From NCBI RefSeq assembly GCF_900142955.1, contig NZ_FRCP01000011.1, positions 186,001-250,000 on the forward strand: a stretch of 64,000 nucleotides of DNA, in the 5' to 3' direction. The stretch comes from Anaerosporobacter mobilis DSM 15930 (GTDB lineage: Bacteria > Bacillota > Clostridia > Lachnospirales > Lachnospiraceae). Below the pieces are notes generated by a model, which saw nothing but the letters and a program-made list of their open reading frames with translations, did not search any database and was not told where the DNA came from. Both the position numbers and the translations under genes were made by a program. Positions 1-8,583 of the stretch are shown here, in pieces. Position 1 is the first letter of the stretch. Each line of letters begins with the position of its first letter.

Positions 1-1307
1 TCGGTTGCATCTTCTTTTCCCCAGTAGAGATTTTCTTTTACTGTGCCGGAAAAGAGGGTGTTTTTTTGAAGAACCACCGCAATGGAATCTCTTAGATGTT
101 TCTGTGTATATTCATATATAGGATGATCATCTATGTAGATATCTCCTGCGGTTACATCATAAAGCCTTGGGATAAGTTGTACCAAAGTACTTTTGGCAGC
201 ACCTGTCTGACCAATAATACCAATGGTTTGACCCGGTTTGATATCAAAGGAGATATCAGAAAGTACATACTCTTTAGCTGTTTCTTTGTATTTGAAATAA
301 ACATGTTCAAAACGGATACTTCCCTTTGTGACCTTAATATCTTTTGCACGGTCATCATTAATGGTAGGGTCTTCGTCTAGAACCTCTGATATTCTTTTCC
401 AAGATGTAAGAGACCTCGTGAACAAAAGGAAAACACTTGAGAACATCATAAGTGAGTTCAGTACTTGTAGCACATAACTTAGAAAACTAGTTAAGGCACC
501 AACTTTCATGTTACCAATCATAACAAGATCACCGCCAAACCATAAGATACTTAAGATTGTGCCATACATAACAAATTGAAAGGCGGGCATATTAAGAGCA
601 GACAGACTGAATGCCTTTTCAGAGGAAGTTTGAAGATTTGAGTTTACTTCTTCAAATTTACTAGTCTCATAATCACTACGAACATAGGCTTTTACTACAC
701 GGATTGCGGTTAGGTTTTCCTGAACAATACGATTTACTAAATCAATGGCGGATTGCATTCTCGAATACAATGGTTGGACGTTTTTTATAATGAAGAATAA
801 AATGATAGCTAGTATTGGGGCAGCAATTAGGAAAACGGTTGCCAGTTTTGCATTGATCATAAAGGAAACAACAATAGCCGTAATCATCATGACAGGGGAA
901 CGAAAAGCGGGACGCATACCGTTGGTGACTGAGTTCTGAATTGTGGTAACATCACTAGTGAGCCTTGTTACCAAAGATGGAGTACTGAAACGATCCGTAT
1001 TTTCGAATGAGTAAGTTTGCATCTTCTGAAATTCCGCCATACGAATCTCTGCACCAATTCCATTTCCACAGGCAGCGGTGTATTTGGCACAGGCATGGCC
1101 AAGCAACAAGGATATGACAGCGCAGAGGACCATTTGAAAGCCCTTTAGAAGAATATAGCTTCTATCGTTATTTGCTACTCCAATATCAATGATGTTTGAC
1201 ATAATCATTGGTATAATCAATTCGAAAATTGTCTCAGTTTCAATGCAGATAATTGCCAGAATAAATTCTTTTTTATATTTTTTGGTATAAGACAAAAAGT
1301 TTTTCAT
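1..1307 (-). CDS. Multidrug-type ABC exporter, permease fused to ATPase (C-terminus cut by window edge)
   Basis: Translating the minus strand from the ATG at 1307 (preceded by AAGGAG) gives an uninterrupted frame to the window edge. The first ~300 residues are an ABCB-type six-helix transmembrane domain. An ATP-binding domain follows, with the Walker A loop GQTGAAKST near 190-230 and a Q-loop region reading QKNTLFSGTVKENL near the edge. The signature motif, Walker B and C-terminus lie outside the window. Family members export drugs, lipids or peptides and often work as heterodimers encoded by adjacent genes, so a partner may lie beyond the edge. The Walker A has Ala where Gly is usual (GxxGxAKS), a variant I recall from related clostridial exporters. 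The substrate cannot be inferred. A foldback repeat lies 35-140 bp upstream of the start, where the promoter would be expected. Confidence 0.88.
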   Translation of the reverse strand, partial: MKNFLSYTKKYKKEFILAIICIETETIFELIIPMIMSNIIDIGVANNDRSYILLKGFQMVLCAVISLLLGHACAKYTAACGNGIGAEIRMAEFQKMQTYSFENTDRFSTPSLVTRLTSDVTTIQNSVTNGMRPAFRSPVMMITAIVVSFMINAKLATVFLIAAPILAIILFFIIKNVQPLYSRMQSAIDLVNRIVQENLTAIRVVKAYVRSDYETSKFEEVNSNLQTSSEKAFSLSALNMPAFQFVMYGTILSILWFGGDLVMIGNMKVGALTSFLSYVLQVLNSLMMFSSVFLLFTRSLTSWKRISEVLDEDPTINDDRAKDIKVTKGSIRFEHVYFKYKETAKEYVLSDISFDIKPGQTIGIIGQTGAAKSTLVQLIPRLYDVTAGDIYIDDHPIYEYTQKHLRDSIAVVLQKNTLFSGTVKENLYWGKEDAT

Positions 1308-1341
1308 TTTAATGCTCCTTATCCTTTTGTAATAATTGAAT

Positions 1342-1447
1342 CAATTGACAAACCCCATATTGACAACATATCTGTGTTTTAAGGATATTGTAACAGCAGA
1401 TATAAAACACTAGATTTGAATGTTGTCGTTACATAGAGTTTCACAAA
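1342..1447. repeat. Foldback (MITE-like) element, short copy A
   Basis: The two ends are imperfect inverted repeats. The left end begins CAATTG and contains GACAACATATCTGTGTTTT. The right end, read in reverse complement, begins TTGTGAAACTCTATGTAAC and ends in GTGTTTTATATCTGCTG. Both arms match the arms of the longer element at 61243-61441: the left arm shares GACAACATATCTG and GTTTTAAGG, and the right arm shares GCAGA, ATAAAACAC and AGAGTTTC. Only about 10 nt separate the arms, so it folds as one hairpin. It has no coding capacity and lies just upstream of the ABC exporter start. Confidence 0.7.
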
Positions 1448-1570
1448 TAAATATAATAGTTACATATGTAACAGTTGCGTGTGAAACTAATTATAGTCTC
1501 ATGAAATAAAAAGTCAAGGGTAGGATTATAATGTTTTGATATATGAAGTTTGCTCAATTAAGAAGGATTA

Positions 1571-1610
1571 TTAGAAAAACAAAAAAGAGGCTCCAATAAG
1601 TGAGCCTCTT
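1571..1610 (-). terminator. Rho-independent terminator of the mannanase gene
   Basis: A 9-bp perfect stem (AAGAGGCTC paired with GAGCCTCTT) with an 8-nt loop is followed on the minus strand by a T-rich run. It lies about 20 bp past the mannanase stop codon. Confidence 0.85.
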
Positions 1611-1629
1611 ATATAATCATTTTACCTAT

Positions 1630-4221
1630 TTAGGGTTCAACTCCCCAAACAAGTGTAGTATTAATATATCCTGTAACTTTTTCGGTATTAACATATTGAT
1701 TACTAGTTGCATTAAAAGAGTAATCATTCGTTTGAGTATAATTGCTCCAATTTGATTTTGAGAATCTTGCCTGAATCTCAGCGCTTTGGCCAGGTTTTAA
1801 AGTTCCTGCAGAAGTTGAAAATGTTAACTCCAGATAATAATCAGCGCCTGTAACAGGATTGTCAAGCTTTACAAATTGATACTTAACATTAGAACTTCCT
1901 ATACTAGCCCAATCACACCAGAAGGATTGTGAGAGATCACCATCAATTGTGTAGTAATAGCGTAAAGTAACTTCGCTTAAGTTAATATCTGACTCTCCAT
2001 TGTTAATTAGTTTGAATTTAGGTGATAATCCATTGGTTGAGGTACTTATATTGCCGTTAAAAGATTGAATAACTAGGTCTCCAGTTGATACAGGAATATC
2101 TGTATTGATTACATTCACAGTTAATACAGAATCATTTCCACCACTGAATTGAAAGGTTAAACTAGTATCGCCAATAGCTAGAGTACAGAGGTAAGAGCTT
2201 AATAGGGTGATTGTATTATTTGATATAGTATAGTTTGTTCCTAGTACAAGTGTAGTATTCTTATCCAAGATATTCAAAAATTGATGACCATTAAGGGTAA
2301 GATATATTTCGATATCTTCTTGTTTATCCGTGGATTTATCAAACAATGCAGTAGATGGGGTAATCGAAGCAATTGGTGTGGTGTCTTTAATCGTAATCTT
2401 AAAAATAAGATCTTTACCTTTGTCAAAATCAAGGATAATGCTATACTCACCTGTTGACAATGTGGAGAGGAAAGTACTTGAAATCATTAGTTTAGCACCA
2501 TTCAAGGTATAGTCTTGGTTTTCCTTTAATACAGTGTTTCCTAATTTGATTGCATTTAAAGTATTGCTATTGTAATCAATAGTAACTTCCACATTAGCTG
2601 GTAATTGTATATATTTATCAAATTCAGCAAAAGTAGGTGAGATAGAAGCGTTTGGTGTTTGATTATTACCCTTAAGATCTGGAAGTTCATCTAGTGTAAT
2701 TACGTAATCACTTTGATAAAGCTCAATTAATGTTTCTTGATAATTAAATGCTGAGCTCATTAGATGTTCTCCATACCAAGGACAGAAATATAGCCATGCA
2801 GATTTTTCTTCTGTCAAATTCTTTACACTTGGTATTGTATCGTTTTCTGTCATTGCAACCATTTTCGTACCATCTGTTAAATCAACGAGTTGATAGAAGA
2901 TAGAGGTGATAGCATCTTCGTTAGGTACTCCTGATAAGCCATCATAGCGATTGTATATAGTATTGTACTTATCATACCCGACAATATCTACCAAAGCATC
3001 ACCAGGATACCATGCTGGCGAGGTGCTATAAACATAACTGTTATATGTCCATATTAAATTGTGAAGACCATAAGTTTCTGTTAAATCTGTATATAGCATT
3101 TCCCACAATTGTTTATAAACTTCTGCTCCTGCAGATGCCCACCAAAACCATGCGCCTTCTCCATTTAAACCACCATTACCTTCTGCTTCATGGTATGGTC
3201 TGAAAATGATTGGAACATTATGTTCTTGTAATATGAGCAATTGTTCAGCTAAATCCGCAGTAGCCAATTTAACATATTGATATTCTTTTGTTCCAGGAAC
3301 AACTGCATTGGCAGTTTTGAAATTAGTGTCTGACGGTTTATAAGTAGCAGACTTCCAATCTACGAAATCTCCAAGTTTGTAGGAAGTAAAATCTTTGGGA
3401 ACATTAATGTGCCAACAACCTGTGGCAATACCATCTCTGTTATTAACCCAATTGATAATACGATCGGTTGTTCCATCTTCCCAACCATAGAGTGGATTAT
3501 AATTCATAAAATCAAAACCACGGATTGCTGGATATTTTCCAGTTAAATTATAGATCCAGTCAAACTCCAGTTCTGCATTGCCGTCATTGCCACCACCATA
3601 GATTTCTTGCTGTCCGGATATGATATTGTTACCATAAACTTCCGTTAAATAGTTCATTAAGATCTGTGTTTCCTCAGTTGCCTGCCTATCAGTAAGTATT
3701 GGTGATACATTTAGGTCGTGAAACTTAGCGTAATCTACAGTGAAGGTGTCAAAATAAGCAAATCCCCAACCTGCTTTAATTTGTATGGTATTATTACCTT
3801 TTTGTAATTTGTGCATTCCAAAACTAAAATCTGACCATTCTTTCGTATAAGGTAACATATAGGAGCCTGTGCTTTTACCATTAATGTATAAATATTGAAG
3901 TCTTCCATCAGCGCTTAGTTCTTGCATGTACCTTGTAGATATGGTATACATTCCTGTTTCTGGAACAGTGACATCAAAGGTTAATGTTCCGGAATTTTGC
4001 ATCCACACAAATCCGATACCTGAATAACCAGGTTTTGGTTGTCCATATATTTCGGTGGCTACTTGAAGATCCGATGATAGCTGTGTGTCTTCACTTTCAA
4101 TAACAATAAGCGCAGAGCTTGCACCAATATTAGAACTTGCCTTAACTGGTGCTACCATTGAATTAATCAATAGTATACAGGTAAAGATAATAATACTTGC
4201 TTTTTTAATGATTTTCTTCAT
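1630..4221 (-). CDS. Secreted modular GH26 beta-mannanase with CBM35, two X2 modules and CBM3
   Basis: The 863-residue protein starts with a signal peptide (residues 1-29, KK-rich then hydrophobic, cleavage near VKASS). A CBM35/CBM6-like beta-sandwich follows (about 36-166). The GH26 (alpha/beta)8 domain spans about 175-512, with the acid/base Glu345 in RPYHEAEG and the likely nucleophile Glu459 in VAMTEND. Two CBM_X2-type Ig-like modules (about 526-612 and 617-706) and a CBM3 cellulose-binding module (about 713-863) complete it. GH26 enzymes mostly cleave beta-1,4-mannan. The CBM35 could bind mannan or uronates, and the CBM3 would hold the enzyme on cellulose, which suits mannan embedded in plant cell walls. 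There is no dockerin, so it is a free enzyme and not cellulosomal. AAAGGAGAATGTAA precedes the ATG. It is monocistronic with its own terminator. Mannanase activity is inferred from the family; other GH26 specificities exist. Confidence 0.93.
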   Translation of the reverse strand: MKKIIKKASIIIFTCILLINSMVAPVKASSNIGASSALIVIESEDTQLSSDLQVATEIYGQPKPGYSGIGFVWMQNSGTLTFDVTVPETGMYTISTRYMQELSADGRLQYLYINGKSTGSYMLPYTKEWSDFSFGMHKLQKGNNTIQIKAGWGFAYFDTFTVDYAKFHDLNVSPILTDRQATEETQILMNYLTEVYGNNIISGQQEIYGGGNDGNAELEFDWIYNLTGKYPAIRGFDFMNYNPLYGWEDGTTDRIINWVNNRDGIATGCWHINVPKDFTSYKLGDFVDWKSATYKPSDTNFKTANAVVPGTKEYQYVKLATADLAEQLLILQEHNVPIIFRPYHEAEGNGGLNGEGAWFWWASAGAEVYKQLWEMLYTDLTETYGLHNLIWTYNSYVYSTSPAWYPGDALVDIVGYDKYNTIYNRYDGLSGVPNEDAITSIFYQLVDLTDGTKMVAMTENDTIPSVKNLTEEKSAWLYFCPWYGEHLMSSAFNYQETLIELYQSDYVITLDELPDLKGNNQTPNASISPTFAEFDKYIQLPANVEVTIDYNSNTLNAIKLGNTVLKENQDYTLNGAKLMISSTFLSTLSTGEYSIILDFDKGKDLIFKITIKDTTPIASITPSTALFDKSTDKQEDIEIYLTLNGHQFLNILDKNTTLVLGTNYTISNNTITLLSSYLCTLAIGDTSLTFQFSGGNDSVLTVNVINTDIPVSTGDLVIQSFNGNISTSTNGLSPKFKLINNGESDINLSEVTLRYYYTIDGDLSQSFWCDWASIGSSNVKYQFVKLDNPVTGADYYLELTFSTSAGTLKPGQSAEIQARFSKSNWSNYTQTNDYSFNATSNQYVNTEKVTGYINTTLVWGVEP

Positions 4222-4389
4222 TTACATTCTCCTTTCAGTTGTTAAAAATGTCAGGCAATTGCCTAGTTTAAAAGGTACAACAATAGAAACAATACACAGA
4301 ACAAACAATCATTCTATACAACTAACTTAGCATAATAACCAAATTATGTAAATTTAATTATCGTATAATGTAGATAATATGGAATCAAG

Positions 4390-4554
4390 ATGAAAAAAAT
4401 GATTTATGGTACTTGTATTGTCTCAATTGGAGAGGTAATGAAGTGTGAAATTGGTGATTTTTCTCTAATCATGGATGCTTTCGAGAGAATTCAAAATATT
4501 GAAGAAAACAGTAGCCGGTATACAGTAGTAAAGTCAAATTGTAAGATAACTTAA
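4390..4554 (+). CDS. Possible small protein or gene remnant
   Basis: An open frame of 54 codons runs from ATG 4390 to TAA 4554. An internal ATG at 4438 has the better ribosome binding site (GGAGAGGTA just before it) and would give a 38-residue peptide beginning MKCEIGDFSLIMDAF. I recognise no domain. It sits alone in the 450-bp gap between the divergent mannanase and SDR genes. It may be a real small protein, a decayed gene or chance. Confidence 0.2.
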   Translation: MKKMIYGTCIVSIGEVMKCEIGDFSLIMDAFERIQNIEENSSRYTVVKSNCKIT

Positions 4555-4671
4555 TTGGAGGATATATGGATATAATACGTATTTATTATGTTTGACTTTT
4601 GGTAGAAACAGTTATATTATGTTTCAATGAAATATGTTGTTTTGTTTAATATGTATAAAGGAGGAATTTAT

Positions 4672-5469
4672 ATGAGATTAGAAAATAAAGTTGTATTAAT
4701 AACTGCCTCCACAAGAGGAATTGGTCTTGCTTGTGTTAAAAGATGTGCGAACGAAGGGGCAATCGTTTATATGGGAGCAAGAAATGTGGAGCGTGCCAAA
4801 GAAATTGCTAAAGAGCTTAATAGCAATGGTGCTAAGGTTAAAGTAGTTTACAACGATGCCACAGTTAAAGAAAGCTATAAAACTATGGTCGAAGAAGTTG
4901 TGAAAGCAGAAGGACGAATAGACGTTTTAGTTAATAATTTTGGAACTTCCAATCCAAAAGTTGATTTAGATATTAAGTCAACAGATTATGAAGAATTCAT
5001 TCGTACTATAGATTTGAACTTAGCTAGTGTATTCTTAACAACACAAGCAGTAGTTCCACATATGGCTGCCAATGGTGGAGGCAGTATCATCAATATTTCT
5101 TCGATTGGTGGGCTTCGTCCAGATGTATCTCAAATTGCTTATGGAACAAGTAAAGCTTCAATTAATTATTTAACGAAATTAATTGCAACGCAATGCGCAA
5201 GAGATAATATAAGATGCAATGCTGTTCTTCCAGGTATGACAGCAACGGATGCCGTTAATGAAAACTTAACAGAAGGATTTAAAGAATTTTTCTTAAAACA
5301 TACGCCAATTAAACGTATGGGAACACCAGAAGAAATTGCTGGAACAGTGGCTTATTTCGCTAGCGATGATTCTGCTTATACCACAGGACAAATTGTGGAT
5401 GTTTCAGGTGGTTTTGGTATGCCTACTCCTGTGTATGGGGATATGATCAATTTATCAATGAAACGTTAG
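4672..5469 (+). CDS. Short-chain dehydrogenase, 7alpha-hydroxysteroid dehydrogenase-like
   Basis: This is a 265-residue classical SDR. It has a Rossmann glycine motif TASTRGIG (11-18), NNFG at 88-91 in place of the usual NNAG, and the catalytic Ser144, Tyr157 and Lys161 in the YxxxK arrangement. Several stretches (ASTRGIG, VNNFGTSNP, GGGSIINISSIG, RCNAVLPGM, a C-terminal GGFGMPTP) resemble, from memory, the NADP-dependent 7alpha-hydroxysteroid dehydrogenases of Clostridium sordellii and C. absonum more than FabG. The substrate is therefore probably a hydroxysteroid or another bulky secondary alcohol, but this is inferred from resemblance only. The ATG at 4672 is chosen because AAAGGAGG lies 7 bases before it; a longer frame from 4627 has no such signal. 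The gene stands alone and ends in a strong terminator. Confidence 0.85.
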   Translation: MRLENKVVLITASTRGIGLACVKRCANEGAIVYMGARNVERAKEIAKELNSNGAKVKVVYNDATVKESYKTMVEEVVKAEGRIDVLVNNFGTSNPKVDLDIKSTDYEEFIRTIDLNLASVFLTTQAVVPHMAANGGGSIINISSIGGLRPDVSQIAYGTSKASINYLTKLIATQCARDNIRCNAVLPGMTATDAVNENLTEGFKEFFLKHTPIKRMGTPEEIAGTVAYFASDDSAYTTGQIVDVSGGFGMPTPVYGDMINLSMKR

Positions 5470-5485
5470 AAAAAAAGCAAGATTC

Positions 5486-5525
5486 AAAAAAGTACCGATG
5501 GAGTAACAGCATCGGTACTTTTTGA
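5486..5525 (+). terminator. Rho-independent terminator of the SDR gene
   Basis: The stem AAAAAGTACCGATG pairs with CATCGGTACTTTTT across a 9-nt loop and ends in a T-run. It starts 17 bp after the SDR stop. Confidence 0.9.
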
Positions 5526-5564
5526 ATTCTTCAACCTATATTTTCTAGTGCATTAATAAATTAT

Positions 5565-5614
5565 AAAATGTGTGGTGGGTATAGTTCTAAACTATAGCAA
5601 ACACACATTTTTTT
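5565..5614 (+). terminator. Second hairpin with T-run, upstream of the MetE-like gene
   Basis: AAATGTGTG (5566-5574) pairs with CACACATTT (5602-5610). An inner stem (TATAGTT/AACTATA) and a T-run after the outer stem complete the structure. It lies about 150 bp before the MetE-like start, so it could be a backup terminator for the SDR or a leader attenuator. I see no S-box or T-box features here. The rest of 5470-5762 shows nothing else I can name. Confidence 0.5.
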
Positions 5615-5762
5615 GTATTTTTCAAGCTAATTAAAATGCTATATACTGATTGCAACAGGAAGTAAATAAAGGGATACAAATTAATTGTACATTTAACAGT
5701 TAGGTACAAGAAAGTTGCTAGACATAGTTAGTAAAATAGTTAATAGATAGGAGAGAATGCTT

Positions 5763-6875
5763 ATGAATAAGAATGCGCCTTTTAGATTTGATATAGTAGG
5801 AAGTTTTTTAAGACCAGAATTCCTAAAGAAAGCAAGAGCAGAGTTTGCAGATAAGAAGATTACAAGTGAAGAATTAAAAAACATTGAGGATACAGCCATT
5901 ACCGATTTAATTAAGAAGCAAAAAGAAGTGGGACTTCAAGCAATCACAGATGGCGAGTTTAGGAGAAGTTCTTGGCACCTTGACTTTATGTGGGCATTTA
6001 ATGGTGTTGGACACCAAAAGACAAAAGAAGGAATTCCTTTTCATGGAGAGCCGGCCTTAATAGATGATACATACTTAACCGGTAAGGTAACGGTAGACCA
6101 TCATCCATTTGTAGACCATTTTTCCTTTGTGAAACAATTTGAAGATGAGAATACAGTTGCACGGCAGACAATACCTGCACCAGCACAGTTCCTTTTTCAA
6201 ATGATTACACCGGGGAATATGGAAAGCACCAAAGCAATTTACCCAGATGAGGAAGAGTTGATTAAGGATATTGCAAATGGATACAAAAAAGTAATTCAGG
6301 ATTTATATGCGGCAGGTTGCAGAAATATTCAATTTGATGATTGTACATGGGGAGTGTGTGTTGATCCCAATGCTTGTTTTATACTAGGTACCGATGAAAA
6401 AGGTCTAAGAAGGGTTGTTGATAAGCTAGTTCGAATCAATAATCTTGCTATAGAAGGAAAGCCTGAGGACTTAGTAATTAATACACATATCTGTAGAGGT
6501 AATTTCCATTCTACATGGGCCTGTGAGGGAAGTTATGACAGCGTAGCAGAAGAACTTTTTGCGAATGAAAAGGTAGATGCATTCTATCTAGAGTTTGATG
6601 ATGAACGTTCTGGTGGTTTTGAATCGCTTCAATACGTAAGTGAAGATAAGCAAGTTGTGTTAGGACTTATTACTACAAAATCACAGGTACTTGAAAACAA
6701 GGAATTGATAAGCAAGCGAATTGAAGAAGCAAAAAAGTATATTCCATTAGATCGCTTATGCTTAAGCCCTCAGTGTGGATTTGCATCAACAGAAGAAGGC
6801 AATAAGCTTACCGAAGAAGATCAGTGGAAGAAGTTAAGATTAGTAAAAGAAATAGCTGAGGAAGTTTGGAGATAA
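5763..6875 (+). CDS. MetE C-terminal-domain-like protein (YxjG/YxjH family)
   Basis: The 370-residue protein matches the short single-domain relatives of cobalamin-independent methionine synthase (B. subtilis YxjG/YxjH). It begins with the typical PFRFDIVGSFLRP and carries EFRRSSWHLDF near residue 65. The expected zinc-thiol ligands are present: His242 and Cys244 in THICRGNFHS, Cys338 in SPQCGF, and an acidic ligand around Glu277. Such proteins lack the N-terminal half of full MetE, and their methyl donor and acceptor are often unknown. Homocysteine methylation or a related thiol transfer is an inference. ATG 5763 is preferred to ATG 5757 because TAGGAGAG lies 8 bases before it, whereas 5757 is almost touching it. 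The gene is monocistronic and followed by a long terminator. Confidence 0.85.
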   Translation: MNKNAPFRFDIVGSFLRPEFLKKARAEFADKKITSEELKNIEDTAITDLIKKQKEVGLQAITDGEFRRSSWHLDFMWAFNGVGHQKTKEGIPFHGEPALIDDTYLTGKVTVDHHPFVDHFSFVKQFEDENTVARQTIPAPAQFLFQMITPGNMESTKAIYPDEEELIKDIANGYKKVIQDLYAAGCRNIQFDDCTWGVCVDPNACFILGTDEKGLRRVVDKLVRINNLAIEGKPEDLVINTHICRGNFHSTWACEGSYDSVAEELFANEKVDAFYLEFDDERSGGFESLQYVSEDKQVVLGLITTKSQVLENKELISKRIEEAKKYIPLDRLCLSPQCGFASTEEGNKLTEEDQWKKLRLVKEIAEEVWR

Positions 6876-6913
6876 GATCATATATTCTATCTTGCTCAAT
6901 GTTTAGATACGGC

Positions 6914-6975
6914 AAAAAGACAGACATAGTATAAAGAATCTGAAATCAGAATTTTTATATCATGTCTGTTTTTAG
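6914..6975 (+). terminator. Rho-independent terminator of the MetE-like gene
   Basis: A long imperfect stem begins AAAAAGACAGACAT and returns as ATGTCTGTTTTT, with about 28 nt per arm and a short loop. The rest of the gap up to 7200 is AT-rich and holds the LysR promoter region; I see no other structure in it. Confidence 0.85.
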
Positions 6976-7200
6976 TATTCTTCTAATCAGGAGCATTCAA
7001 CTTACTATTCAAATTCTCACTATTTCTTTCCCCTCAATTGTATTTTTAACTCTTTGGTTTACATAATAATCAAAATAGTTCTGCTCTGATGATATATAAT
7101 ATGGTGTAGGTTGTAGGATGACAAAATATATGTGATAATAAGTATTACTTAAATTTGTAATTTAAATGAAGCAATGGCAAAGACTTCAATTGGAGGAGAT

Positions 7201-8079
7201 ATGGATATTCGTGTTTTAAGATATTTTTTAGCAGTTGCAAGTGAAGGCAACATAACTAAAGCAGCAGAAAAACTGCATATTACGCAGCCAACACTCAGTC
7301 GTCAGATGATGGATTTAGAAGAAGAGATGGGAACAAGTTTGTTTATACGTGGGAAAAAGCAGATTATATTAACAGATAACGGAATCTTGTTGCAGCAAAG
7401 AGCAAAAGAAATAGTAGGACTTTTAGATAAAACAAAACGTGACATTGCCAATGAAGATGATTTGGTTGGTGGTGTAGTTTCGATAGGCTGTGTTGAGACG
7501 ATTGCGTCACAGATACTTCCTAATGTGTTAAAGCAGTTTAGTGCAGAGCATCCTATGGTGAAATATGAATTATATAGTGCAGATGGAGATGATATCAGAG
7601 AAAAGATAGACCGTGGAGATATCGACATGGGAATCTTAATTGAACCAATAGAAGCAGCAAAATACGACTATATCCGTCTTCCCTATTATGATCAATGGGG
7701 TGTCATTATGAAGGATACGAATCCACTAGCGTCAAAAGAAACAATTAGTGTAGAGGATGTACTAAATATTCCGCTAATAGTTCCTAGGCGGACAATTGTT
7801 CGGGAGGAAATCGCTAAATGGTTAGATATATCTGATGAGGATAAACTTCATATTATAGCAAGCCATAATCTGTTGACAAATTCGTTACTTTTAGTACAAG
7901 AGGACATTGGATTAGTAATCTGTGTTAAAGGAGCATTCGCCATAAGAAAGCTGAAAGGTTTACACTTTGTACCATTTTCTCCAGAGCGTATTACGGGGCA
8001 TGTATTAGCATGGAAGAAAAATGCTAGATTTAATTCAGCTACCTCATTGTTTATTCAGTTTTTGAAGAATGTATACTAA
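7201..8079 (+). CDS. LysR-family transcriptional regulator
   Basis: The 292-residue protein opens with the LysR winged HTH (MDIRVLRYFLAVASEGNITKAA through TQPTLSRQMMDLEEEMG, residues 1-60). A periplasmic-binding-protein-like effector domain follows (about 90-290), containing GVVSIGCVETIASQILPNVL. The frame extends upstream to 7174, but GGAGG at 7192-7196 fixes the ATG at 7201. LysR genes often control a neighbour. Here the sequence immediately downstream is a truncated flavodoxin gene, and LysR-flavodoxin pairs are common in Clostridia, so the original target may be decaying. The effector is unknown. Confidence 0.9.
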   Translation: MDIRVLRYFLAVASEGNITKAAEKLHITQPTLSRQMMDLEEEMGTSLFIRGKKQIILTDNGILLQQRAKEIVGLLDKTKRDIANEDDLVGGVVSIGCVETIASQILPNVLKQFSAEHPMVKYELYSADGDDIREKIDRGDIDMGILIEPIEAAKYDYIRLPYYDQWGVIMKDTNPLASKETISVEDVLNIPLIVPRRTIVREEIAKWLDISDEDKLHIIASHNLLTNSLLLVQEDIGLVICVKGAFAIRKLKGLHFVPFSPERITGHVLAWKKNARFNSATSLFIQFLKNVY

Positions 8080-8092
8080 ATAGATACGATAA

Positions 8093-8350
8093 AAAGTTAT
8101 CCGAGGAACACCAGTATGGTGGTATACCTATGCACCAGCCATTAAGACGTTATTAATTCAGTATAATTTCACCAATAAAACAGTGTATCCCTTCATTACG
8201 AATGGTGGCTGGATACAACATACGGAAAGAGACGTACTTAATAATTGTAGAAATGCGGTTGTTAGGAAAGCAATTAATATTAAGTTTGATGGGGATAGAC
8301 TTGCTTTATCTAATAAGGAGATAGAAAACTGGATACGTAGTCTTTTGTAG
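8093..8350 (+). pseudogene. Flavodoxin C-terminal remnant
   Basis: The frame from 8093 to the TAG at 8350 encodes about 85 residues that match the C-terminal half of a flavodoxin_4-type protein. GTPVWWYTYAPAIKTLL corresponds to the FMN-binding GTPVWW loop, followed by NKTVYPFITNGGW and a C-terminal ALSNKEIENWIRSLL. A stop codon at 8090-8092 blocks the frame, and the N-terminal phosphate-binding half is absent from the preceding sequence, which is the LysR gene end. There is no start codon or ribosome binding site. It is best read as the residue of a deletion that joined the LysR gene to the tail of its flavodoxin neighbour. Confidence 0.75.
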
Positions 8351-8554
8351 TCAATAAATTAATTAAGTAATATTACGTATTAATGTTGATAATGTCGAAG
8401 TACAGAAATGTATTTCGACTATTTTGCTTTAATGAAATACAAGTATAGTTCTAACTTTAATTAGGATAGAAGTTACTTAATGAAACTATTATTTGGAAAC
8501 TACCTAGTGAACTAGTAGTAAAGTCTATACTTAAGTTCATCTTTTTAAAATTTC

Positions 8555-8583
8555 TTGAAAACAAACATAAGTTCTGGTAAAAT
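8555..8583 (+). promoter_or_regulatory. Promoter with a possible LexA/SOS box for the Y-family polymerase operon
   Basis: TTGAAA (8555-8560) and TAAAAT (8578-8583) are separated by 17 bp. The spacer holds CAAACATAAGTTCT (8562-8575), which keeps the AAC-N4-GTT core and agrees with the B. subtilis LexA consensus CGAACRNRYGTTYG at 11 of 14 positions. An operator inside the spacer of a translesion polymerase promoter fits SOS control. The site is degenerate in its outer bases. Confidence 0.5.

Noticed and set aside
181..230. Ala replacing Gly in the Walker A loop (GQTGAAKST) of the ABC exporter as a sign of inactivity
   Set aside because: GxxGxAKS variants are, as I recall, regular in related clostridial exporters; Lys and Ser/Thr are intact.
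1338..1450. Riboswitch or leader RNA for the ABC exporter
   Set aside because: The structure is explained by the foldback element shared with 61243-61441, which is unrelated to the downstream gene.
5565..5762. S-box or T-box riboswitch before the MetE-like gene
   Set aside because: Only a terminator-like hairpin is visible; the conserved S-box and T-box sequence elements are absent.
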